Source: Ryuthela nishihirai
Lineage: Eukaryota; Arthropoda; Arachnida; Araneae; Heptathelidae
Length of the DNA: 64,000 bases
NCBI GenBank assembly: GCA_038380435.1
Contig: JAWZYU010000034.1
Coordinates: 44,268,901-44,332,900 of the forward strand
Direction: 5' to 3'
Part shown: piece after piece, positions 14,401-26,400 of the stretch
Layout of the letters: each line of letters begins with the position of its first letter
Position numbering within the stretch: position 1 is the first letter of the stretch
Notes under the pieces: generated by a model
Told to the model about the DNA's origin: nothing
Database searches by the model: none
Seen by the model: the letters and a program-made list of their open reading frames with translations, nothing else
Position numbers and translations under genes: made by a program

Positions 14401-17400
14401 AATTTTTTGTACATCTAATATTCAACATAAATTTTCAGTAAATTTTTCAATTGGCCCCCCTCCTCCTTTGCTATTGACAATGGTATATTTTAAAATGGGA
14501 ATTTCTACTTTTAAAAGAAATGAAATTTGTAATGGCAATGCTAAACAGTGCTGGTGTATTTTGTGTATGTTATTCTGAAATGCTGTACAACACTGATGCA
14601 AGAGGAAATTTAGTAGTTTTAATATTTGTGTGATGGTATGATTTAAATGTAGTAATTATTTTTCATTTCAATGTTTCTAGTAGTTAATTCATCATTCTAG
14701 CAAATTTTCTAGCAGTTGTAATTGTTTTCATTACTTTTGAAAATGCATCAAATTTCTAATATTTTTAAATCTTTGCATTGTAATGTATAAAGTTTTTTTT
14801 TAGCAAAAACTGCATATTTGTAATAGTTTAGAATTGCAAAATAATTGCATTATCATTTCACTTTCAGGCAGCAAAGGAACATTTGACTGCTGGCAACATA
14901 CCAAGCTGTCATTGTACTATATGTTTATATGGATTCAGTAGCACAGATGTTTTTACAAAGACTACTTGTTATCATTATTTTCATTCTTATTGTTTGGCAC
15001 GTTATACCAAGCATGCATTGAAGGAAGCTGAAGAAGAAAAGATATCACACAAAGAAGAAGATGAGGCTGAAATACAACAGGTATGATTTGCATGTTTAGG
15101 AGATTGCTTAAAATATGTCAGTGCTTATATAATTATAAATAATTTTAGATGTAGACTATTTGAAAATGGATATTGTTGTACCAACTCCCCTTTCTCCAGG
15201 TAGGAGTACATCTAACAAATTAAAATATCTCCAGGTTGTGGAAGCACTGAAAAAGTCATAACTGTATTTCTGAACCATATGCTGGGGGCAAAAGGTAGGA
15301 CATGATTTATCGAACATCAATATTAACCCTTTGGCTTACATGATGTTTCTCAGATGTGCGAGGAAATGAAGCCCATTCATACACAAATGTCTCTCAGATG
15401 TTCTAGCAATTGTAGTCATTTTTCAAATCTCTTCTCTGTTAGTAGATGCCATGAGATGTCATATGTCTTCTACTAATGATAAGTCATTTCAGAGTGTTTA
15501 CAGGGATTGTTTTTACAAATCAGTTAAAATCATCATCAGATGCAGCTAGCTGCATTATAAAAATTGGTAGAAATTCAGAATATTGTCAACAAGACTACAG
15601 GGAAACCATTTTACAATATTTATTCCCCCCACCCCTCAAAAAAAAAAAGACTGTGTAGTGTGCAAAACAAGGGGGGGGGGGGGGGGGAAATCAGAGCCAG
15701 TATGAATGTGAGAAGTGCTCAGTTGCCCTCCAGTATTTTGAGTGTTTTAAGATGTTCCATACTGAAAAACTTTTAAATACCACAACCAACATTTCGTTAT
15801 TTCAACACTTTGAAAGCATAAATTCAAGATTTAGCTTTGAATGAATAAAATATAAAAATTTGGTGAAATTTCATATTATACATAGGCAAATTCCACTTCA
15901 TAATGTAGTAAATGTGGGCACGATTATATAAAAATATTTGTAAACCATTGGTTTAATGCTAAATACATTGTATTTCCTTAGAATGATTAGTTGTCCCATG
16001 GTGAGTGGTTAGTGTATTTGGCTACTGATCAAAGGGATCTGGGTTCAAGCCCTGGATAAGGCATGGGTGTTTGTGTTGTTTTTCTGCTGAGGTCCCGCCA
16101 TTCTCATAGACCTTCTACTTTGGTGTATAAACTGACAGGCTCTTGTCAGACCTCTGTGGCAAGCAGCTGCTTGGGGTGGGGGGGGGGGAGATTATTTATT
16201 ATTTTTATTTTAGTAGAATGGTCAGTTTTAAACATTAGTATTTGATATTTTTGCTGCCATCAAGTATGAAATGGAGATATTCTAGTGCATTCAAATACAT
16301 ATTTCTAGTATTTCATTGTAATTGGATATTGGGTTGCCAATTTTTTATTTTGCCAAGAAAGAACATTTTAGGTACAGACAGTTTAAGAAGGACATTTAGG
16401 TATGTAATTTAACAATGTATTGAACATTTAGTCCACAATGGAATAATAATGACATATTTTAACAAGATGTTTTGCAAGAAGTGCTTAGCATAGTGCAATA
16501 TCACTTCTAATACAAAGGTGTGCTTGATACCAGGTATCAATTTTTTTTTTCCAAAAATGATTTGCTTTCTGTGTTTTATTTTACCCATAACATGTAAATA
16601 TATGTAAATATTTTGTGTATTATCACTTGCTAAGTCTTTTTTATAATTTATTCTAAAAATGTGCAAGCCAATGCTATGTTCTAAGTTAGATGTAAGCTGC
16701 ATTTGTTAAGCTTTATTGTTTTAAATGGAGAATGGTGGATGTTTCTTTGGAAATTTTGGGCCTGACCAAAATAGCTCTGTGATTGTTTCTTTACACCAGT
16801 GGGGCCTATGGGAGTTGCCTATCTATTAGTGTTGATCTGAGGTTGACCATGGATGGAGTTACTCTCTATCTGTGGCTAACTTTTATGTTGCCAACTAACA
16901 CTTTTTTTTTTCTCAACTGTGGCATATAAACTGGCAGCTCCTCTCAGACCTCTGTGGCAAGCAGCTGCTTGACTAGGTATTTATTTTTTTTTTATTTCTG
17001 AAAGCACATTCACACACGAAACAGTTACTGAATCAGAAAATTACATCTCACTTTTCCATATGTGAACCAAAACTTAGAACTTATAAAATTTTCTTTGTCC
17101 ATTCCATGATTTTTCATGAAAGAAAAGATATTTTAACCCCAAGAAAGTTGGTAGGACATAATTTCAGAATAAAGGACAGTTGGCAACTTTAGGTGGAGAG
17201 GTAGTTGATGGTTTTACTATTCAGCATGTATTATGTTCATCTACTACAGAATTTTTGCCTTAGTAATAATAATTTTTTTTTGCAATTTCTGAATATATTT
17301 TTTATAGGTTGTATTACATGTAGAGATACAGAAAAATCGCAAAATCCACATTCTATTGCAGCAAAAGAAATTTAGCTCTCATTTATGTTTTTTAATTATT

Positions 17401-20400
17401 TTTGGATAAAATTTGGCATACACGAATTCTGATGTATTGACATACATCAGAAAATGAGTTTGAGTAACTCAGTATGCAATAAATGTAAAAAAAAAAACTG
17501 CAACTATAAGAATTCTGTACTCAAAATTTTCTTCACCAACAATAAAGGAATATACAGACTTCCTTGACATCCCACAGAAAAACACTCAAATCAGAAACAA
17601 TTAACTACACAAGTTAGACTACAATGTTAAGTAAACATATTCTATTCAGTTATGAGCAATTTAGTAAACAGCCTTTGATGCACTCACAGGAAGTGAATCA
17701 AGACATTCCTCTCATCCTCCTCAAATCACAAATAAACTGGTGTTACTTAAAGCAGGAGCATTAAACCTTTTACACTGGTGGACCATTTTTGAATAATGAA
17801 GATAGCTTGAATGTCATTTTGTAATAATGGAAGCAATTATATATTGATTAAATGTTATATATATTATTATACTGATTAAGTGTTATAAAAAAATAATAAA
17901 TTACATTTTTAGATATTGCGAACCATGAGCAAAGTTCGTTGTTCCTATAATATGCTGATTGAAATCAGAATCTTCCCCTGCAGTATTTCTTTAAGAATAA
18001 CATAGAATGCTCTAAACCTGAATGCCAGTTCCTATTACATTCATATTTTCAACTCACTCATTCATTCATTTATTAGATCAGACAAAACTGCATTGCTGTC
18101 TGTATCTGGCCTGCACATTTCTGGCTTAAAGTATGTTTGTGATATAAAGGGCTGAAGATGTTTTATAGATTTTTATGTCTAGCTTTAAAAAATCGAATAA
18201 TATTAAATAGGAACTTTTGTACAAAAATATTAGCTATATTTTATATCTGTTCTTCAAATCTGTATTCAAATAAAATTAAATCCCCCCCCCCCCCAATGCT
18301 TTGTAAATACCTAACAGCATTGATATTTTAGCATTTATAGGTAACTCCCATAGACTCCATTAACTTTTTCTACAGAATATACAACTTGAAATTCAGCCCT
18401 TGATTTGATGTTTCATGATATTTAGCATCACTTTATAGTCCACAATAAAGTTAATTGTTAGGTTGCAAAAAATCACAAAACTTGGAGTTAATTTGGGGAA
18501 AAACATTCAGTAGAATAAATATTTTGTGGAAAAAATTTTGCCAACATTCAGGACTTTAACCCGCATCTTTCCAGAAACTTCCCAGAGTATTCTACCATTG
18601 AACTAATGTCAGCTCTCATCTTTTTTCCACTATGTATGACTTTAAACTCTTCCTGAGATTTCGATGCCTACATTTGGCACCATTTATGATCTTGGGTGAG
18701 AACTATTTCTTTTATATTGCGCTGAGTAAGATGGAAATAAGTAATGAAGTTACTTCATGCTATTTTGCATTATTAATGATTTAAACAAATGACAATCACA
18801 GTGATTGACTTTTCAACATCTATAAATCAAGTTTGTCCATCATCACCATGGCTCATCTGACAGATGGCAATCTTTGCATGATCCTTTTCTCAGCAACATC
18901 TATGCCTCCTCACTGAGGGTAGAGTACAAACAACTGAATGATGTTGAGATTAAACCTAAATTTGCTGGATGTTATTGTGCCTTTGCTGAAAGACAGTGAA
19001 CAAAATTCTAAGTGTTTCATACAGAGGTGTAGGAATGTGTTGGCATGGGGCAGTTCCCATGGGTGGCACGAGCAGTTCCACGATGTCTGACGTTTATGTG
19101 CAAAATAAAATCAAATGATTAGTCACCCGTAGTTCATTGAAATTAATACGTATTGTTTATACTGTCGTATTGTCAATATAGCATATTATAATTTTTCATT
19201 ATTTCCTACAAAAATATTTTTTTTTCTTTTTATCGGCCGACAATTAGCCCCCCCCCCCCTATCTCTGCAAAATTTCCCCGCCCTACCCACGGTCAGTAGG
19301 GGACACCGATGTGCTTGAAAAGGCTGCTGTCCGTCGGATGGGACGTTAAGCCGTGGCCCTGTGTGCGGGAGAGCCATACCCTGTGCGCGTTAAAGAACAC
19401 GCTGGATGGCCTTGACGGGAGGCTACCATCTGTCTCTCAATAGCTGTTCCAGTGGGACCCCTCCCCCAACCTTCTCTGAGCCTTCGGGGTCCTTGTGACC
19501 TGGCCATTTAGCTCATGGTGTGCAAAAAAGTGCCGCTCAGAGGTAAAACAATCCAATTCAATCCAAAGGCCCCTTCCCCCTGCACCACGCATGCCATAAA
19601 ACAGTTTTGGGGTGCAATTTCCAACTGTTCATATTGCTGTTTCAAATCATGCCATTGCTAAATATAATTCTGTTACATAGGTATCTTTTTCTATGAACAG
19701 GAGTTCATAATTTGTATATTGTATTGAATTACTATGTTTATAAACCCCGGGATTATTTAAGATCAACATCAGGACAGGAGCGTACATCATCACTTTGTTT
19801 CCTATCAATCGAGTGAGAACTGACTCAAAAATATTAATTTTGACGAGATTATTAACGATTTTGCCCAATGAAAAATTAGGAAAAATTATATTACTTTAAA
19901 AAATAATTCATTGCAATTATTTATGTGCAATTAATATTTATTCATGTAACTGTATTAAAATAATGACAATAAATATGTAAAATATAAATAACGTGTATTT
20001 TTTATCAATAACTGAACAGGATGGATAATTACAATTTGCCAAGGGTGCCAAAAGCCTAGCTACACCTCTGGTTTCATACATACTTTCAGCTGAAGTAGTA
20101 TAAATTTAAACTGCAAATAACATGTAATTGTGAACAATCTTGATTTAATTATTTTTCATATTGAAGAGTTAAAATTTTTAAATTGTTTATTTTTCTCTTT
20201 AATTCAGTTACAGGTTTTTTGCCCTGTGTGCCGTATTCCAATATCATTTCCAGATTTTGAAGACAAATTTCCCACTCCAAGTGCAGCTCAAGCGGACAAG
20301 TTTACTCTTACTAAAGAAATGCAAGAGTTACAGGAAAAAATGGCAACATTGTATGAAAAACAAAAGTCTCAAGGAGGTATTATTGATATTGAGGCTGAGA

Positions 20401-23400
20401 AAAACAAGTTTCTGTTGGAAATTTCCGCAGTAAGTAATATTAATCTTCAAGTACTACTCTTGTGATTAAGTAAGGTTTTTGTGCTTCTTAATAGTGGTGA
20501 AATGAATTGCTATTAGGATTTTTATTAATGCAAAATAAATTATTCCATTTCATTTTCCAAAGAACACTGATGTGTTAAGGAACATATCACTGAATTTAAT
20601 ATTGATCAATTTTAGAGGAAAAATTGTCTTAAGCCAGGTGAACCATACAAACCCACAACCTCCTGATGACGTGTCAGGTGCTCTGGACCACTGAGCTACC
20701 GACCGCTGATCAAGATCTCCTCTAATTGATGTTATGAACTTTTTTTACTAATGGTACACAATTCTCTGTGTCTCATGAAGGTATTTTTCCCAGCTGCTCT
20801 CAGCCTCAAGAAACAATGACAAACATGTCATGAAGATGGTTAGTATATTCTAAGTATACAATTGTTTAGATCTATGGCCAGTAGCTCAGTGGTATAGAGC
20901 ACTTGACATGTTAGGAGGTTGTGTGTTCATGTCCCACCCAGCTCAAGACAATTTTTCCTCTAAAATTGATCGACATTAAATTTAGGTGATATCTTCCTTA
21001 ATATATAAATAAATACATAAAAAAAAATCCCTTCAATCTAAACACTGATGTGTTTGACTTAACTGATATTTTTATAAAGAGCAATCAAAATGATTTCAGC
21101 ACATTTATTTAAAAATTTTTTATTGCAATGTGTTCTATTCCTATGCATATTAATGTGATAGTCATAGGAAAGTAGTTTGTTGTAATGTTTGTGAAAAAAA
21201 TTAAACATCAGAGGCAGCTTGACCATTATGCCATTTGGGACACTTCCCCCACCAAAAAAGGGGGTGGGGGTGGGGGCTCAGTCGGTAGCGTGCCAAGCTC
21301 GTAATCTGTAGTTCCCAGGTTCAAGTCCCAGCTGGGTCAGTGTTGAGATTTATCTCTGCAAAATTCCCCACCCTATCCATGGTCAGTAGGGGACACCAAT
21401 GGGCTTGGAAAGGGCGCTATCCATTGGATGGGGCATTAAGACGTAGCCCTGTGTGTGGGGGAGCCATACCCTGCACATGTTCAAGAACATGCTGAATGGC
21501 CTTGATGGGAGGAGACCATCTGTCTCCCAACAACTGTTCCAGTGGGTCCCCTCCCCCAACCTTCTCTGAGCCTTTGGAGTCCTTGTGACTTGGCCATTTA
21601 GCCCATTGTGTGCAAAAAAGTGCCACTCAGAGGTAAACCAACCAAATTCCCCACCAAAAATAATAAAAAGAAGTAATGAACAAATTTCAAATTTAATAAT
21701 CATTATTTGTCATATCTAAAATCGGCATTTCATTTTTATATTTGTTTTGTAATATTTTTTTTGCTGCATTATGTAGACAATCACAGCATTCACTTTGTGA
21801 ATTAGTGCTACATCATCTGCTTTAGTTTATATAATACAAATATTTCCATTGTGGCTACCATCTGGAATCTTACCATTATCTGTTATAGTGATTAAACAAA
21901 TGTGCATGCACTGAAATACAATAGCAGTGAACTCCAGAAGGCAGGTTTCTATTTTAGATTGGCTGATTCTATTGATGCAGCCAATAGTCGGAGATCTTTT
22001 TACTTAGTGAAAATATTCATTTGACTGTGCCAGGCTCAACAGGCCTAAACTTTTCTGGCAATATGTGTTTGAACTTGAACTGCCTTTGAATACAAATATT
22101 AATAAAGATATAATTTCATAAGTGAAAAAATGTAAGCATGTTCATACAATCTCTTTCATTTCTGAGACTAAAAAAAAATTGAAGATGAAAAATGAATGGA
22201 TAAATAATTTATTTAATTTTCTGTAGTGTAATTGATATTAAAGTATGCTTAAACAGTCAAAGCAGAGCCATTTACTTACCCCTTGTGATAGATAAAATGC
22301 TAAAATAGCATTTGTTATCTACAGCTTTAAGAATACATCCAGCCCCTGACTAACACAATTTTTAAAATAGCACTGGTTCTTGACTAATGCAATTGGTCCT
22401 AAATTTAATTACACTTTCTTGACTACTTTCCTATGCTTATTTATGTTGTTGTATTTACCATATTAAATACCATAATGTCATGTAATTACTATATATGGAT
22501 ACTTGGATGCTCTCGCCTATCTGACCTATCCCTATTCATAATTTCATGACTTTCAAACAGTTTTTGGGGCGGGGGTGGCTCAGTCGGTAGCACACCAGGC
22601 TCGTAATCTGTAGTTCCCAGGTTCAAGTCCCAGCTGAATCAGCGTTGAGATTTATCTCCGCAAAATTCCCCGCCCTGCCCACGGTCAGTAGGGGACACCG
22701 ATGGGCTTGGAAAGGCCGTCGTCCGTCAGATGGAACGTTAAGTCGTGGCCCCGTGTGCGGGAAAGCCATACCCTGTGCACGTTAAAGAACACGCTGGATG
22801 GCCTTGACGGGAGGCTACCATATGTCTCCCAACAGCTGTTCCAGTGGGTCCCCTCCCCCAACCTTCTCTGAGCCTTCGGGGTCCTTGTGGCCTGGCCATT
22901 TAGCCCATGGTGTGCAAAAAAGAGCCGCTCAGATGTAAAACAACCAAACAACCAAATCAGTTTTTTTTTTGCATTTTCATTTAGTATGCATCTAATGCAA
23001 CATTTGGGCTAAAATTATTTACATATACCCTAAAAAATGAGAAAAGTACACCTAGTCATTGACTAACATGATAAATTCATCCTTGAAAAGATTCATAAGG
23101 TAAAATCTGTTAGTTGGACATTAATTTCTCATAAAAAAATATTGTAAACTGGGGTATGCTTAATAGGGTTAGAATAAACCGCATCAGCTTAACATGCTTC
23201 CAGCCAATGCAGATTCTGTGTAACATAGTATACAAATTAGGGTGTTTAAATAGCTATAATATGTATTATATTAAATAAAGAATACAGAACATTTTAATTG
23301 TTTCTGATTGATAACAATGTATATGTATACAAATTCACCGTGATTGATTCAAGTCAAAACTTGTGTATAGAGTAGAAATGCTAGTCATCTTCATTAGTTG

Positions 23401-26400
23401 ACAACAGTTTTACAACAATCAATTACTCATTTTCAATCTTCATTATTTGACAGTAAATGTGTACCAGGTATTAAAATCAAACTGCATTTGGACATGTTTT
23501 GTTTCTACTTTTGTCATTGCTTCTTTCTGTAAAAAAATTAACGAAATCTGTGAAATACAATACGTAAGCAAATAATGCGGAGATTTAACTGGAGTATATT
23601 TGTAATAAAGGAATAAAATTAAAACTACGTTAGTCAGGTTAGATTTTCTGAATATTTTCACTGTTTACTATTCCTTACGAGAAATTCATGTCTAACATTT
23701 TCACCTTACGCAAATTTTTTAACACGTTCATCAGTTGGGGACTAGGTATAGTTGAATTTAAAACTATGTTAGAGACTAGGTGTATTTGAATTTAAAATTT
23801 TAAATTCAACTCTTTTAGTAGAATGGTTCTTTACATGCATTTTATATCCTAACAGTGATATTGTGTTAGATGTTACATTATATATTTTAGATTTAATAAA
23901 TAATAGTGTTAGGGGGGAGGGAGGTCAGCCCACAATATTTGGAATGAATTTAACTTGAAAATCTTTTTTTTTTAAAGGTCCAAATTTGAGTCAGACTTTG
24001 ATAAACAGGTTGAGCCAGGAAAAATTGTGTTTAATTTTTTTAAACTTAAATTTAAATGCAAATGATAATTTGTTATTCTTAATAATTAAGTTTAAGCCTT
24101 TTTTTAAAAAATCAGCTTAATAGTACACTGTAGTTCCAGTAGTATTGTCAAACATTTTACATACATCAGTTAGTTTACCATGTTGTTAGATTTTTTTAAC
24201 ATTGTAATTTTAGGATTGATATAATTAAGAGCTAAATCTAAAGTTTTGATAACTTTCACAAGAAAGGGACTGGGCTTGGCTCAGTTGGTAGTGGCCCCAG
24301 CTGCAGTTTGCAGGTTCAGATCCCACCTTGGCCAGCATTGAGATTTATATCTGCTAAACACTCTGCTCTGAATCAGAAAGGAAACACCGATAGTGTTGGA
24401 GAGGCCTGTCCAGTGGTTGAGGTGTAAAGCTATGGCCTCGTATGCGGTATTGTCATACCTTGTGCACATTAAAGAACATGCTGGATGGCCTTGGTGGGAA
24501 GCTACCAGTTTCCTAACAGCTGTCTAATGGGTTGCTTTCCCCAACCTTTGAACCCTCAGGGTCCTTGTGACCTGACCATTTAGCCCATTGTGCACAAAAA
24601 ATGCCACTCAGGGGTAAAACAACTAACCAATTTCACAAGAAATCTCCCTTTTACTTATTGGGAAACAACACAGAACACATGTTTTCTAATCTCATTAACT
24701 TTGAAACTCTTGACAGTGGTACAAATGTGAAATTGCTGCATATTTGGGCAGTCAGCACTTTTGCAAACCAGCTTATGTTTGGGAAAAGGGCGAGCAAAAT
24801 TGAAAGTTTTTTCATTACTCTGACAGCCCTTCACACAACGTTGAGATTTTTTTTTAGTTTCACTGGCTCCCCAAATCTCATACATGCTATTTTTATATGC
24901 TACAGGTAAACTAATATTCCACTTTTATTTAAAAATTTATTTTTTTCAGGTACCTGCTAGCATAGATCTTGAAACTCAGGATGCTCAACCTAAAGATGTT
25001 CCTACTGAAGATATTGCATGTTCAGGAGAGGCTGAGCCTGTTAATAGTCAGGAGTCCAAACAAAGTACACATTCCTTAAATTCTGTAAGATGCATAGAAG
25101 CTGAGCCATTGCCAGAGCAGAATGATAGCCTGCAGAACACAAACTATAAACGTTATTATCCAAGAAATAGGAAAAGGAATGAAAGGCAATATTCACATTA
25201 TAGGAAGAATGAAGTTGGAGAAAACAGATCATCTGGTAGATACCAAAAATTTGCTGGCAGTAGAAGAGATAATTATAGAGAAAACTATGAAAGTAGTTCA
25301 GGGTTTTATGAAGAAGGTAGAGCAGTTGAAAACAGCGTGGCTGAATGTGAGGAAATAAAAGAACCTTCACGTTACAGGAATGACCATAAAAACAAGAAAA
25401 TTAATACAGCATATCAGGGTAACAATTGCAATGCATATGTAGGGGAAAGAAGTTCAAACTTATCAAAATGCTACACAGATGATTCAGAATATGTAAACAA
25501 AGATGAGCATCATGTAGAAAATGTTACAAACAAGCGTTATGGTAATCGTAGGAGATCTAGTCATAGATATTGGGCAAATACTCAGCATTATGATTATCCA
25601 GTGTCTGAGTCTTCAGCAATTTTAGAAAGCCGTGAAGAGCTGTCAAAACACAGTTATAAAGAAAGTAGCAGAAATGCACGCTACCTTGGACAAAATACAG
25701 GAAGTGATAGGGTTGCATCATCTTTATATGATGGATCCAAAGTAGAACATAGCAATAATAATCCCATTAGGCAAAGACAAGAAAGGAAAGGTTATTTGAT
25801 GAACTATAGCAACTCTACTAATAATTATTCCAGAAGAGGTTCTAGTTTTGCTAAAAATGCTTCAAAAGATTTGGAGTTAACAAAAGATCACACTGAACAA
25901 ATTGCCAGAGAGAATGCTGCAAATAAATCATCTTTTCATGGTGGACATTACAGAAGCCCTAATAACTATAGAGGCTTTCAAAGAAATAGAGGCACAAATT
26001 ATAGTAGGAGGCCTCGATCTTCTGTTGATGACTCTTTATCCTGCTATTCATCACGATCTGTTGAAGTACCTGAATATCATGACCAACAGCTGGAAAGTAA
26101 AAATAAAATATCATACAGAGTTTCCAAGTCTAGATCTGCAAGCAGAAGGAAATATAACACCACTTCAGATAGAACTAATGAATTCAATCAAAGAGATCCT
26201 TTTAAAGAATATAATATAGTCCCAGAGAGTCACAAGCAAGGAAAAGATGCAATACATGAAAAGAAATCAAATAGATCCTCGAGCAGTATATTGGAAGAAA
26301 AACCTGCTTCATTGCAGCAAGTTTCTCAGAATAAACTTTATAATGACACACCAAATGAAACTTGCAAAAGTTTGATTAATATAGAGAAGAAGCCGTCAAT

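Noticed and set aside
15320..15345. TTAACCCTTTGGC as another piggyBac-type end
   Set aside because: No matching inverted end with TTAA was found nearby.
25041..25370. Minus-strand ORF of 109 residues
   Set aside because: Lies wholly antisense to the RNF25 last exon, with no recognisable domain.
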